Source of the DNA: Zygnema circumcarinatum
Lineage: Eukaryota > Streptophyta > Zygnematophyceae > Zygnematales > Zygnemataceae
DNA length: 64,000 nt
Direction of reading: 5' to 3'
Assembly: GCA_037447605.1 (NCBI GenBank)
Contig: CM074805.1
Span: 5,081,441-5,145,440 of the forward strand
The notes beneath the pieces are model-generated. The model had not been told where the DNA came from and ran no database searches. It saw only the letters and a list, made by a program, of their open reading frames with translations. Position 1 is the first letter of the stretch, and every line of letters begins with the position of its first letter. Both the position numbers and the translations under genes were made by a program. Below, in pieces: positions 1 through 11,192 of this stretch.

Positions 1-1005
1 GGGGAATTCCCTAAACTCCTCCTTAGTGGTCCATCACTAACATCTTAGTGACTATCAATTCCACTAGCTCTGTCCACCAGACTAGTCAGGATTTAAGCAA
101 TGGTTCCTTGGGCAGCTTCCTCTCGTAGACCCTAAATCTTGGGCCTCCTTCACCCCAAATGCATTGGAAGTGAACTCTTTCCTTACGTGGCACTCCTTGC
201 CACCCAGCACCTCTCTTAGCCTCTCCCATAACCTATGTGAAGATTCTAGTTCATTAGTCTCTAACTCCAAAGCTAGTCTCTGATCCCAAGAGTGTGCTTG
301 AAGGGTCATCCCCTCCACATACCATGGCAATCTCGATATGGCACTGGAGCCCTCTCCACTTCTCGAAGTGCCGTCAAGTCCTCCTCTCGAATCCTTCGAT
401 GAAGCAACTTCGCCTTCGACATATCCGAGCATACAAGCTTCCATAGGGTGAGTCCACCCTTGCTTGTGCGTCCCTCACGCTGCCACCTCCAACTCCGCTG
501 AGTTGGGTCACCTCGAATGTGTGCAACTCAATGCACCACCTCCACGCCGTTGGACCTTGACTCCCTTGAGCCGAGTCTCTCAAAACAGCGCCAATTCCAA
601 TGTCGTTAATCTAGCCTTCTTTCGCACTCTTTCCATCGAGCTGTCAAGACTAGAACTCTAAACGCATTCTCTCCTTCCTGTAGCTTCTCCAAGCTGACTA
701 TTTCAGCAACTTGCTTGCTACAAACTAGACCATCAACGTGACTAAGAGTTTGACCATATCTATCCTCTTGAGTACCTTTGAGCCAACCACTAGGCTCCCC
801 CAAAGAACTATTCCTTCAGCTCTTTCTCTAGTCAAGGATCTCTCCCTTTGGAACCCATACTCTCAAGGAACTGCATCCCTCACTTCAGTATGCTCCAGGA
901 CCCTCACTATCACTTGGCACTCTTTAGGATTTCACCCATAAGCTCTAGGACTGAACCTTAAGCACCAAATGCTCCAAGACTTCAACCATAAGCTCTGATA
1001 CCACT
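1..1005 (-). mobile_element. LTR retrotransposon E, 5' internal region (partial)
   Basis: This is the internal sequence next to the LTR at 1006-2623, read on the minus strand and running off the left edge of the window. The primer-binding site at 992-1003 fixes the orientation. Only short open frames occur (for example 444-82 and 803-606, minus) and I recognise no zinc knuckle or protease motif, so this may be a leader or a decayed gag. The superfamily cannot be decided from what is here: an initiator-Met primer site occurs in both copia and gypsy elements. Confidence 0.6.
992..1003 (-). other. Primer-binding site of element E (tRNA-iMet type)
   Basis: On the minus strand this reads TGGTATCAGAGC, the standard plant-type retrotransposon primer-binding site complementary to the 3' end of initiator methionine tRNA. 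It lies two bases inside the LTR end, as expected. Confidence 0.85.
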
Positions 1006-2623
1006 TGTTGGTGTGAGGGGGCAGAAGGAGAGACCTAGTGGAAGGATAAAAACAAGCTTTAGTGAAACTCTAAAACTTCTTCCACTTCTACTTAAAGTTT
1101 TCACATACCGCGATCCGCTTTACAAGATGCCTTCTTCCTCCTCACCAGCACAGCCGATTGGTGCCACCTTACAAGAACACTTCCCTTCGGCCTCCTCCAT
1201 GGTCTTGGCTCCTTCCGCCTCCACGCTCCTCCAATGGTCTCCACGCAGGATGCACACACCATACAATGTGTCGCCTCCACCCATTCATCACTCCAATCCA
1301 ACACAAGGACTCACATGTGACGAATGACACAAGTATAAGGAGAAAGCCCTCGGCCCTAAAACTCCTTACAATTCATAAGTGTAATACAAGCTCTCTTAGG
1401 AAATCTACATATAACCTTATGCCCGATTCTCCTCCTCTCATGAGCACTACCCTATCCTCTGATAGATAGCTTACACCCCAACTGTAGTAGCTAAGCACTC
1501 TATGCTTGCTTGAACTTCTCCCTCTACCTCAACACGGTAGGACACATCTCTAACTCTTTCAATTGTGCTAACCATGATGAGAGATGCTTCTTTTCACGAC
1601 CTCCTACACAAGGCCGGGACTCCTCAAGGCCTCACCGCTTCTTCTTCTTTTCTACTCTTCCCAACTAAGGCTGAGCAAAAGATAACGTTCGAAAAGGAAG
1701 TGAGTATGAGTGAGTGAGTAGAAGCCAAGCCGCTTCCTCATATACTCATGGCTGCCTTTTGTCAATGCGACGCCATCATGTCACGCAAGCACCCATGCAG
1801 CGCCTTGCAAGGGCCCTATCCTCGATCTCAATCGCGTCTTCGCCGATCCTCCTGGCTCACACGGATCCGTGCCTCCCCGCCGGATCCAACTCGCCTCATC
1901 TGATCCTCGCCCCGCACCGCACGACCACCTCACTCACTACCAAGATGTGGGACCCTCGTGAAGCTCACGTCGCCACCTACTCCAGGCCCCACAAAGCCTA
2001 CCCCGGACCGGCAATGCGGGCGCCTTCCGATTCGCCATCGCCTCTTCCACATATGAGACATCATTGATGCGCCGCTTCACTCTCGATTCATCATACGAGC
2101 CCCGACGCTGGCTTTGTCACTTTCGACCAGCCAAGGCCGCCAGCCACGTCACTCCCCGACCACAAGGCTGTGCCTCAAGACCACCAAAACCAGACCAAAG
2201 TGACATACTCTAATCATGCTAAATGTCCCAAGTAAGGAGGCCAGTGTGCCGCTGACCGCACTTCCTCGGGCGCTGGCTCAATCATGTCGCTAGTGCATCC
2301 GCTCGCATTCAGCGACCTCCGCCGCTCAACATTTCCTGCCGTCCGTACAGTCGCGCGCCGTCCGTACAGCTTGGCGCCTCCGTGACCACCCACGCGCATC
2401 CAAATAAGACTCCCTTTGGTACCTGCCTCGTACCCTAAGCCGCAAAACCTATAATGCACTTGTGACCTTCCTTTTCTGCACCTTCCGTACTCATGCCCCA
2501 GCACTTTGGTACTCCCATGTTTGGTCCTAAAGCACCAAACATGATCATTCATGCAATGCATATTGCCCCTAAGCATCAACACATGATCTGGACAACATTC
2601 ATGCGAGGAACTAAGTACCAACA
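1006..2623 (-). repeat. 5' LTR of element E (about 1.6 kb)
   Basis: On the plus strand it begins TGTTGGTGTG beside the primer-binding site and ends GTACCAACA, so the ends are TG...CA with a short inverted repeat (TGTTGGT and ACCAACA). At about 1,618 bp it is longer than the copia LTRs to the right and unrelated by eye. Its right edge interrupts a gypsy integrase frame. Two CCGTAC motifs (2343, 2362) lie in the presumed U3 part. The partner LTR and target duplication lie outside the window. Confidence 0.75.
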
Positions 2624-4706
2624 CCTTGATGTACCTATACATCAACAAAATGCACCATCTTGCTGAGCAGATCGACAAAGACGAGGATGGAGTCATGCCC
2701 CCGAGGTGTCACAGGAAGATCTGTGATCAAGTCCATACCCACACTATCCCATTTTAGAAAGGAGGTGTGAGGATGCGGAGGCGGCGGGGATCACGCGGTC
2801 GCGGGGTTTGTTTACCGTTGACAAGTTGAATGACGAGTACATGCAGCTTTCACATCCCTCGAGTCAGTACGGAACTCGGAGGCGGTACCTCGGCGGGTTT
2901 TGGCGCTCCCATGTGACCTGATGCGGAGGATCATGTAGCTCACCGGAATGAGCCCGTGCGAGTCGACCTTGGGCCTGCCGACCAAAGCTGGCGGCTTACG
3001 TGGTACGAGTCGTCGCCCAGACACCACTTTGTCCTTATAGCCATTTCATGGCCCATCCGAGAACAAAAGGATCACCCGGTATACCCCTCACGAATCATCA
3101 CATGCGAGGTCCCGAGGAAGCGGGAGGGTTATTCTAATCCGGTGCTTGGGAGGATCTATAATGAAAGCATCTTGGAGGCGGAGACTTCGGGGTTGGCCCG
3201 GCCCCTCACCTCTGTCATCTGGGTTCCACCAACACTTTCGAGTCGGCGAAACGCAGCTATCCGGGCAAGATCGCGAAATTTTGCGCTACTTCCGGTGGAG
3301 TGCGCTACATTCGCCCAGCAGGGCGATAAACCCAGCGGCGGTCAAGCCTTTGGAGGAACTCAGACGGTGCACGCGCTGGAGCAAAGATGCGATTTGGGTT
3401 GAGAGGAGCGGCGAGGCGGTGGTGGGTGACCCGGCGTGACGCTTCGCTCTAAATACTTGCGCCCGTGTCACCGGTGGACCGCTGGCGTTCACACGTTGCA
3501 TTGCCCGAGAATAGTTGGCTTCGGCCGGGATTCATTTTCGCGGCTTTCATCGCTAAAAGGTTGGCCATCTTGAAACAAGGCGGCACCCAAGGCGGAATCG
3601 AGAAGCATCTGGAAAAACCGCTTCATAAGGCTTGGGCGGGTCAGCTAAGCGGAGAGTGGGTGTGGTAGCAGTGCGTGGCGGCGCGCAGCGAATCGTCGGC
3701 ATTGGGGGTCCATGTAAAGGGGACACGGAGCGTGTCAAGTGTTAGTCAGGGGTAACCGGTTTACTAAACCCTTGGATGAACTTATGAAAATAATTCATAA
3801 AGCCCGAGGAAAAGACCTCCAAGCCCAGTGCAAGTCGGTCGGTGGTAGAGTTTTACCACATTGCTTGGCGAAACTTTGAAAGCGAGGATCGGGCGAAGGC
3901 CACTGATCATTCAGGATATGCCCAAGATAAAGCAACTCACGTTGCATGAAATGACACTTCTTCCTCTTGGCATAAAACTGGTGTTTCCTCAGGGTCTCAA
4001 ACACTTTTCGAACGTGTTCAAGATGTTCCTCCTCCGTCTTACTGAAGACAAGGATATCATCGAGGTAAACCAAAACAAACTCGTCCATGCCGATGAACAT
4101 CTCGTTCATGACAACGGAAAAGTTGCGGGCATTAGTCAATCAAGGGAAACACCTTATATTGGAAATGACGATGGAGTCCAGGAGCGCTGATTTTTTGGCT
4201 TTTTGTCGGCCAGGTGGCGCGGATCACGATGATACCCACGAAGATCAAGTGAGTAAACACTTTGGCGTAGTGAAGGCGATCCAACGGATCATCGTCGTGG
4301 TAAAGCAAATCGATTCTTTACGGTGATCTTGTTGAGTGCACGATATTCAATGCACATCCTCAACGAGCCATCTTTCTTGCCAACAAATAAGATGGGCGCC
4401 CCAAAAGGGCTTTGGCTGGGCTCTATCCATTGCCCGATGTCTAAATAAAGAGTAGTCAGCGCTTCGCATTTTCCTCGGTTTCCTTAGGACTTAACGATAG
4501 ATGCGACGCCAAAGGCTTTTGCTTTCGAGCTCCAAGAGGATTGTGTGCCCCACCCCCAGATGGTGGCAGCAACCCTCTTGGAAGGTCGTCGGGGAAGACA
4601 TCGCCCAGATTCATCCAAAGGTTGGATCACGGGATGGAAACGGCCCGAGAGCACATCCCGTAGATGTGATCGCCATTCTGATCGCCGTCATGAACATCCT
4701 CGGTGT
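2624..4706 (-). mobile_element. Ty3/gypsy element G1 remnant (RT to integrase)
   Basis: Minus-strand pol remnant. From 4460 down to 4300 the frame gives the RT start ([17 protein letters not shown], then VKNRF). The segment 4139-3795 holds the RT core with the catalytic YLDD motif and the connected KKCHFMQRELLYLGHILND. The segment 2756-2640 gives the integrase core WDSVGMDLITDLPVTPRGHD. RNase H should lie between but is too decayed to read. Stops and frameshifts make it non-functional. It is truncated by the LTR of E at 2623 and by copia element A at 4707. The RT is nearly identical to that of element G2 near 61.7 kb, which is in the opposite orientation. Confidence 0.85.
3795..4139 (-). pseudogene. 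Ty3/gypsy reverse transcriptase fragment (G1)
   Basis: A fragment of about 114 aa covers the RT palm with VMNEMFIGMDEFVLVYLDDI, the YLDD catalytic pair, and the downstream thumb region. It matches the fragment at 61669-62085 almost residue for residue until about residue 83, where this copy shifts frame (LGHILNDQW instead of LGHILNDQG). Confidence 0.9.
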
Positions 4707-5698
4707 TGTTGAGTGCGAGGGCTCCTCCCGCTGTAGCTGGCGGCTGCTCCACTTTCGCACATCACCTTCCGCCGGGTTAAGTTCCAATGATGATGACATT
4801 TCCCAAACTCTCACATTCCTCATAGCCCATTTTACTCTGAGTGAACCTCTCGAGGAGACAATACCTGTGGAATATGAGAAAAGGATAGGGAGAAAAGCTC
4901 GGCTCTAAAACTCGCCAATAATAATCTTATCAACACAAAATGAGAGTCCTCTCTCAAATAGCCCAATAAACTAAAAAGCCCACTACCAAGCAAAGACAAG
5001 CAGCGTAGTACAAGCAGCACGAAAGCATCAGCTTCTCGTGAGTCTACACAGCTACGCTTGATAATCGGGGTTAAAGATAAAACAACCAAACAAAACAACA
5101 CACTATATAATTATGTCACAACATCCGTGATACTACCATACAACGGCTCACAACATCGCTAGCGGCACCGCAAGGGCCCTATCCCGGGATCCTCATTCAT
5201 GCCGCTTTGATTTCGCCGCCTTTATCCCGTGACGCTTTCCTCCGTCGATCCTACTCGCCTCTTGCCAATTCATCGCCTTTGCTGTGAGGATTTGACCCCG
5301 CCTGCTATCGATGACGCCAACTCCGCATCGCCGCACGCCACCGGCTATCTCGACGCCACCTCGCATACAATGATGAACGCGCCGATTTTGACGCCGCTCA
5401 AGGCTGTCCGACCGTTTCAATTCAGTGTTGACGCCAAGGCCAAGGCCACTTCCGACGCTGTATTCGCTAAGCCAAGGGCCACTTTTCACTTGCTCATGCC
5501 GCTGGCCCTCAGCGCCACGCCACTTTGATTTGTTGCTGGCCACACTTCTGGACTCAAGACCACGCTTCTCTTCCACCTGTAATTAAAATGTCCGTATCAC
5601 ACTACTAACTTAAAGTGCATCACGCTAAGGAAACACACACAACACAAACACACAAAACTAATGTTCCAACAAAACTGCTAACTATCATACACTCAACA
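4707..5698 (-). repeat. 3' LTR of copia element A
   Basis: About 992 bp with terminal TGTTGAGTG and CACTCAACA, a perfect 9-bp inverted end. The part at 4745-5010 matches the incomplete LTR at 22540-22792 (shared blocks such as CATTTCCCAAACTCTCAC and CCCATTTTACTCTGAGTG). On the minus strand a TATA-like stretch (TTATATAG) lies near 5108. Confidence 0.85.
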
Positions 5699-5710
5699 AT
5701 CCCCTCTTTG
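5699..5710 (-). other. Polypurine tract of element A
   Basis: The minus strand reads AAAGAGGGGAT directly before the LTR start TGTTGAGTG, the expected plus-strand primer position for reverse transcription. Confidence 0.75.
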
Positions 5711-5901
5711 AACTGTAGTTTTGCGCTGGCCCCGCCCCCACCAACCTCCCGCTGGGATCAATAGTGTGTTTCCCACTAACTCCCTTTGTTAGCATATCTC
5801 TCAAGGCCTCAAGCCCTTGCGCTTGGCATGAACTTCACCTCAATCAAATAAGCCCTCCTCACTCAACTCTCGTGACGTAATGGTACCGCACCCGAATGTG
5901 C

Positions 5902-6420
5902 TTATCCTCTTTGTGGAACACGTGGTTTCCCCACTGCAATCGACGCATTGATTGTCGGTAAACAAGGTAATCGGTCGCTGGTCCTCTTGCATTCTTCTTC
6001 AAAGAACTGTATAAAACTACACTCCTTCCTTCTTCCGGCTACGACAGCACCCATGTACTCGCCTCCGTGCTCGAGCAACGCCATCGAAGTCTTGCAACTT
6101 GGAACTCCACGCAAATCGCCCTCCTCCATTCAAAACGAAACCCTCGGGTCGAGCGTGACGCACGACATCTTCCTCCCAATTTGAGTCTCAGATACCAATC
6201 ACTGGCTACCCTCTCATACTTGATTCCATAATCGAGCGTCCCCTTCACGTATCTGAAAATCCTCTTCACCGCCTCCCAATGTTCGAGGCCGGGATTCTCC
6301 ATGAATCGGCTGGCCGAGCCACCGCTGCCAAGTCCTAACGCTGCTCCATCATCAAGTACATTAGGGATTCCCAATCGCGCGATCTCGTATGCACTCCAAC
6401 ATCTTTGTGCCTCCGCATCC
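5902..6420 (-). pseudogene. Copia RNase H region of element A (frameshifted)
   Basis: Recognisable pieces include GSASRFMENPGLEHWEAVKR and IFRYVKGTLDYGIKYER, which join RT to RNase H in copia polyproteins, followed by frameshifted remains of the segment that normally reads STEAEYMGA. Small deletions break the frame several times between 6374 and 5902. Confidence 0.8.
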
Positions 6421-6423
6421 TAC

Positions 6424-7314
6424 CTAAGGTGACATCTCCTTCGCAAGCCTAGTCCCGATCGCCATGGGGCTGGAACACGGCCTAGCATCCTCCATTCGAA
6501 ATCGGGCAAGCACATCTGAAGCATACTTCCTTTGACATAGAAACAAGCTTCCATCCTGCCCCCTCTTCAGCTGCATTCCCAGCAGATACTGCGCCTCTCC
6601 CAGATCTGACATTTTGAAATTTGCCTGAAGCAATTCCTTCAAAGATCTGATTCTTTCAAGGGAGAGGCTCACCATGATGAGATCGTCGACATAGATCCCA
6701 ACGAACATGATGTCTGCCCCCTCTCCTTGACGGTACACTGAATGATCTGTCTCAAACCGAGCAAAGTCATTCCTCCTCAAAAGATCGTCAATCTTTTCGT
6801 ACCACACTCTCGGCGCCTGCTTCAAGCCGTACAGGCTCTTCACCAGTCGACAGACTAGGTGCTCCTTCCCGGGGACGACCTTCCCCTCCGGCTGCTTCAT
6901 GTAAATCTCTTCCGTGAGATCACCATACAGAAATGCCGTCTTGATGTCCAATTGATGGACGTGCATTCCTTCAGCCGCTGCAATGGAAATCAAGGCTCTC
7001 AAGGAATTGAACTTGACCACTGGAGCGAACGTCTCCATGTAGTCAATCCCATACTGCTGGCCGTATCCTTTCGCCACTAACCGCGCCTTGTACCTATCCA
7101 CGCTTCCGTCTGCCTTCCTCTTGACTTTGAAGACCCATTTGCAGCCGATAGCTCGCCTCCCTTGAGGCAGCTCCTCCAATCTCCACGTGCCGTTCTCGAT
7201 CAGGCTGTCCCATTCGCTATCAATCGCAACCCGCCACTTATCGCCATCGACTTCGTCGTGCGCCTCCTCAAAGGTCTGTGGCTCGGTAATCATGAAACAG
7301 TGGGCAACTCCCAC
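6424..7314 (-). CDS. Copia reverse transcriptase domain (element A)
   Basis: An uninterrupted frame of about 296 aa covers the copia RT (RVT_2) domain. Visible motifs in order: WRLEELPQGRRAIGCKWVFK, KARLVAKGYGQQYGIDYMET, FAPVVKFNSLRALISIAAAE, QLDIKTAFLYGDLTEEIYMK (first catalytic Asp), SLYGLKQAPRVWYEKID, and the catalytic VGIYVDDLIMV. The family copies the element RNA into cDNA inside virus-like particles. It belongs to a larger polyprotein; the listed start is only the first Met of the open frame. A and B/D differ at many residues (for example QQYGIDYMET against QKYGIDYTET), consistent with two subfamilies. Confidence 0.93.
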   Translation of the reverse strand: MGVAHCFMITEPQTFEEAHDEVDGDKWRVAIDSEWDSLIENGTWRLEELPQGRRAIGCKWVFKVKRKADGSVDRYKARLVAKGYGQQYGIDYMETFAPVVKFNSLRALISIAAAEGMHVHQLDIKTAFLYGDLTEEIYMKQPEGKVVPGKEHLVCRLVKSLYGLKQAPRVWYEKIDDLLRRNDFARFETDHSVYRQGEGADIMFVGIYVDDLIMVSLSLERIRSLKELLQANFKMSDLGEAQYLLGMQLKRGQDGSLFLCQRKYASDVLARFRMEDARPCSSPMAIGTRLAKEMSP

Positions 7315-8224
7315 AAGGTCGTACCTAACTGGCGGTACCTCTCTTGGATCATTGGTACTGTGCTTAAAACCGCATCTGGTCGCCTCTCGTGTTCCCTACC
7401 GCCTCCTCCTGACTGCCGCACTTCGTCCTCTCTGCAGAAGTAATGAGTCCTGAACAAACCTGGGGGCAATGCTTCTCATAACATTGCGCTCTCCCTTCCT
7501 GCCGCTTCAAGATCCTTCCACCAAGGTGAAGAGGGACCGCCTCCACCGAAGTTCCTCCTCTTCACTACCGGAGGAGTGTGAAGGGGAATCGCTCACGGGA
7601 CCCCAGGCGTTTCCTCGGCAGACAGCCCACGGGCGCTCTCCGCCATCACCAGCCTACTCATCGCCAGCGCCGGCGCGGCCTTCTATTTGCCGACGGCTGC
7701 ACCTCGCACAAAGCATCACCCTTCTCCAACTGCTTCTCCCTCCTCGACACGCATTCGCAGGTCGTCTTCGGCTTCCGAGGTAAGATTCTCAGAGTTCTGC
7801 AACACGCCAACCACACTCTTCGCTAATCAAGCAGGCCCTCTCGCCCCGAGAGAACTTCCTTCGCCAGGTTCCAAACCCCGCAGGTGCGCTCGCCGGGTGG
7901 GGTCAGAAGCCGAAAGCACGTGAGCCTCCACCCGCCGGGGTCGAATTTCTTCTTCTCACGCGCTTTGGGCGCGGCAGCCCAAAGACGCCAAAGGTCCTCT
8001 CGTGGAAATCAGGGGCTTCCCTCCCACCTACACCGCCGTGGACTCGCCTTTCAAGACGTACACTTTAATATCTGCTCCTAAATGTAAGCGTACCGTAGAA
8101 ACCGCTCTCCCCAAAAGGAAGCCTGAAGGGGAATCAATCAACATGGTCCTCGCCATGTCCCCAATGTCCTATTCACCCGCTCACTGCCCATTACTCAGGG
8201 GAATAGGGCCGAATTCATGCTCCC
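7315..8224 (-). pseudogene. Copia integrase C-terminal / linker region (element A, decayed)
   Basis: By position this should encode the integrase C-terminal domain and linker to RT. No long minus-strand frame remains; frames change repeatedly. Plus-strand open frames here are antisense shadows. Confidence 0.5.
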
Positions 8225-8731
8225 TTATACCGCTGGGTGTTCTTCGGGAACGCCATGTAATTCCTTTGATTTGAACTCGCCACCATTGTCCGAACGGAAA
8301 GCCTTCAGCTTCAGTCCCGTCTCTGTCTCCGCCTGGTTCAGCCAGTCTCGAAAGGCTCCGAAAGCCTCTGACTTGTTCTTCAGGAGTGTGATCCAAATCT
8401 TCCTCGAATAGTCGTCAAGGAAGGTGACGAAGTACCTCGCTCCGCCACTGGTCGCCGGTGTAACCGGGCCACACAAGTCAGAATGTACCAATTCCAACTT
8501 TTCTCGCGCTCGATAGGACTCGTCTCCACTCTTCACGAATGGTCTCCTGTGCGCCTTGCCCTCCACACATTCACGGCAAACCCCCAACTCCTCCACTACA
8601 CCCGGGTCTAGCCCACGGACTAGCCCCCTCTCAGCCAACAGCTTCATGCCTCTGTGGTGTAACTGACCAAGTCTACGATGCCATACATCTACGCATTCTC
8701 TCGAAACTGTATCTACCTCCTCATGATTCAC
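8225..8731 (-). CDS. Copia integrase N-terminal and core (element A)
   Basis: About 168 aa. It starts with the zinc-binding GAG-pre-integrase motif (H-x-H ... CRECVEGKAH), then the rve core: LVHSDLCGPV supplies the first catalytic Asp, FVTFLDDYSRKIWI follows, and FRSDNGGEFKS supplies the second. The frame breaks just after the second Asp, before the catalytic Glu. Integrase inserts element cDNA into the genome. It is one segment of the polyprotein, directly downstream of the gag-protease frame ending near 8741. Confidence 0.9.
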   Translation of the reverse strand: MNHEEVDTVSRECVDVWHRRLGQLHHRGMKLLAERGLVRGLDPGVVEELGVCRECVEGKAHRRPFVKSGDESYRAREKLELVHSDLCGPVTPATSGGARYFVTFLDDYSRKIWITLLKNKSEAFGAFRDWLNQAETETGLKLKAFRSDNGGEFKSKELHGVPEEHPAV

Positions 8732-8740
8732 CTCTTATAA

Positions 8741-9649
8741 TCACATACATGTTCTCCTTCTCATAACCCCCGGAATAAAATTGCCTTCCCGCTGAAAGTG
8801 GATAGCCACGCATGACTTCACCCCAAACAGAACATAGTATCCCTTCTTGCACACTAGGCTCACAGACATAAAATTCTGCATGAGGCCAGGGGTGTGAAGA
8901 ACATCACCAATGAGCAGTTTCTCCTGAACATCGTCTTCATTGATGACTGAGCCGTCTCCGAGGACCATCCTCACGGCTCCACCTCTCGTCACAGTGACTC
9001 CTTCACCGGTTGCTGAATGAACTGAGCGAGCCTTCTCCAAGTTGTCGAGCTTGGAGAACATCGATGTGTCTCCGCACATATGCGTGGAAGCGCCGGAGTC
9101 AATCAGCCACGGCCGCTTCAGGTCCTCTGCCTGAATCCTTCCCACAAAATCGTGCTCAGTATTCTCTGCCAGCATGAGGTTGCTCTCAACTGCTACCTTG
9201 CAGTCTGAACTCTTGTGACCTCTCTTCTTGCACTTGAAACAAGTGCCGCTGAACGCCTTCTTCTCCTTCTTGCCGGATGAAGTCGCGTTTCCTCCCTTCT
9301 CAGGACTGCCCTTGTTCTTGAAACAGTCGCTGGAGTAGTGGCCGGTCTTGCCACATGTGAAGCATGTCACATTCGAGCGTTCTCCTCGGGCTGACTTCGG
9401 GGCGCCTCCTCCTCTTCGATTCGGTCGAGTGTGCAACGCAAGCACCTTCTCTTCTTGGCCGCCGACATCCTGAATCGAATCCTCCTCCTTTATCCTACGC
9501 TTAACTTGTTCAAGCGTCATAGAGGTATTGGTCAGAACTGTCCTCAAGGCTGCCACTGAAACTTCGAATCTCCCGGGCAAACCCCCTAGAAACTGGCTTA
9601 TCTTATGGTCCGCATCTAAACGCTTCAAGGCTATGAACCTCTCCATCAA
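8741..9649 (-). CDS. Copia gag zinc knuckles and aspartic protease (element A)
   Basis: About 302 aa. The N-terminal part is the copia gag (UBN2-like) helix region with ISQFLGGLPGRFEVSVAALR. Two CCHC zinc knuckles follow, CFTCGKTGHYSSDC and CFKCKKRGHKSSDC, for binding element RNA. Next comes the aspartic protease with WLIDSGASTHMCG (catalytic DSGAS). The N-terminal part of gag is displaced to 22155-22508 by insertion of element B. Confidence 0.92.
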   Translation of the reverse strand: MMERFIALKRLDADHKISQFLGGLPGRFEVSVAALRTVLTNTSMTLEQVKRRIKEEDSIQDVGGQEEKVLALHTRPNRRGGGAPKSARGERSNVTCFTCGKTGHYSSDCFKNKGSPEKGGNATSSGKKEKKAFSGTCFKCKKRGHKSSDCKVAVESNLMLAENTEHDFVGRIQAEDLKRPWLIDSGASTHMCGDTSMFSKLDNLEKARSVHSATGEGVTVTRGGAVRMVLGDGSVINEDDVQEKLLIGDVLHTPGLMQNFMSVSLVCKKGYYVLFGVKSCVAIHFQREGNFIPGVMRRRTCM

Positions 9650-9740
9650 TGCACCAAATCTGGACCATATAAGTTTCTAGCTTCTCCTCAAGTCATCTTC
9701 ATCTCGCCTAGCCGAAAAGACTCCACTCATAGTCACCAAG

Positions 9741-10712
9741 TGGAGTCTGGACTGCTCGGGCCGCCTCCCCGGGCGCCACCTCGCCAAGTGTCGCCTCCAT
9801 CGGGGAACTCCTGCCCCACCCCATGAAGACATTTCCTACTCTCTCCTTCTATCTCACCTCACCCAGCCCATAACTCATTTAATGAATCTGCATTTTGTGC
9901 TACTGGAAACACACAGAGAGTATGAGAAAGCTCACTAGCCTAAACCTCTTTTTATAATAAGAATGTCACCCACATGAAGTTTCTCCTCCTCACTGGGGCC
10001 TACTTCTCCCTCTTTACTACTACCTTAGCGGGCTATAAAGCAGGCGTACCTCAAAGAACACGAAAGTGTGCATGTATCAAGTCATCATGGACTACAAGTA
10101 TTTAATGTGGTTATCCTTCAAGCAAATGTGTTAAACCCTATATACGTGTACCATGGCTGCAGCACATGTGACATCTTCCTTGTTGACTGGATGTCACGTC
10201 ATTGCCGCCTCGGCGCGCGCTCGCCAGCCTGCACGCGTTTCATCCGCCTTTTGCGGCCTCGCGAAACCTACGCCAAAGACGCATCTAGTCGTCGTCTTCA
10301 CATAGCCATCTCAACAACTTTGTCGGCCCGCTCGAAAGCGCCAGCTTCCGCCGTCCCACCAGATGCTCACAAGGCGATAAGTTCGCTGGCAAGACCGTAT
10401 TGGCTATTTCCGCTGCCCGGCGAATAAATTCCGGGTTGCCGTTTCCGGGCCGTTAATTTGTCCACAGGCCGGCCGACCGTCTCCTCCGTAGCTGACCTCG
10501 TCACAGAAATCACGATCAGCACTAAGGGTCTCACGCCGTTCCTCACGACATCACCGACATATCCTCCGCCTCGGTGCCGCATCGGCCAATCGAATTCGCC
10601 CCACTGCATTTCCTAGAACACTACTAGCAAATCTCATGTTTCCCAACTGAGGACCACAACAATGTTAGTGTGAACCCGTACAATGTCTAACTATAGCACA
10701 CTAACACTAACA
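9741..10712 (-). repeat. 3' LTR of copia element B
   Basis: About 972 bp. The right end is CACACTAACACTAACA beside the polypurine tract. The left end lacks the expected TGT and starts TGGAGTCTGG directly against element A gag. It matches the LTRs at 21218-22150 (same strand) and those of element D (opposite strand). Confidence 0.85.
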
Positions 10713-10723
10713 ATCCCCCTCTT
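10713..10723 (-). other. Polypurine tract of element B
   Basis: The minus strand reads AAGAGGGGGAT immediately before the LTR start TGTTAGTGTTAG; the same motif occurs in element D at 16512-16522. Confidence 0.8.
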
Positions 10724-10728
10724 GGGCC

Positions 10729-11192
10729 TCAGTTCCTCATGGGCCCTAGCCCAATGAGTCTGCTATTCACTAGTAGCGTCTCACCACTAACTCCTTTAGT
10801 CAACATATCCGCAGCCTGCTCCTTCGTCCCCACGAACTTCACAACAATCATCCCCTCCTCTACTAATTCTCGCACATAATGGTATTGTACTCTAATGTGC
10901 TTTGTCCTCTTATGAAACACAGGGTTTTCAACAAGAGCTATGGACGACTGATTATCCGTGAACAAAGTCAAGGGACGTTGTGGCCTCTTACACTCATCAA
11001 AGAAATGTTGGAACCAAACTCCCTCCTTCGCTGCGTGACATGCTCCCATGTACTGCGCTGCATTAACGAACTCAATCCTCGTAGGCTTCAAGCCCGCGAG
11101 ATCGCCCACCCTCGCCGCCGTAAAACAAACCGTGAGGTCGATCACGATGTGTCCACGCCACCTCCCAAAATGTGAGTCGTGTATCCCATCAC
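10729..11192 (-). pseudogene. Copia RNase H, C-terminal part (element B)
   Basis: The clear stretch is AKEGVWFQHFFDECKRPQRP, LTLFTDNQSSIALVENPVFH, KRTKHIRVQYHYVRELVEEG and VKFVGTKEQAADMLTKG, the standard copia RNase H C terminus, ending LIGLGPMRN before the stop at 10729. The upstream end at 11187 is where element D inserted. The remainder of the domain continues at 17490, where minus-strand translation resumes in the matching part of the protein. Confidence 0.9.
11188..11192. repeat. Target-site duplication of element D, left copy (ATCAC)
   Basis: ATCAC directly precedes the left LTR of D and is repeated at 17485-17489 directly after its right LTR. Five bases is the usual copia duplication size. 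Confidence 0.85.

Noticed and set aside
9741-10712. Single LTR shared by tandem elements A and B (unequal recombination)
   Set aside because: A gag resumes beyond 22150 on the far side of B, so simple insertion of B into A explains the layout.
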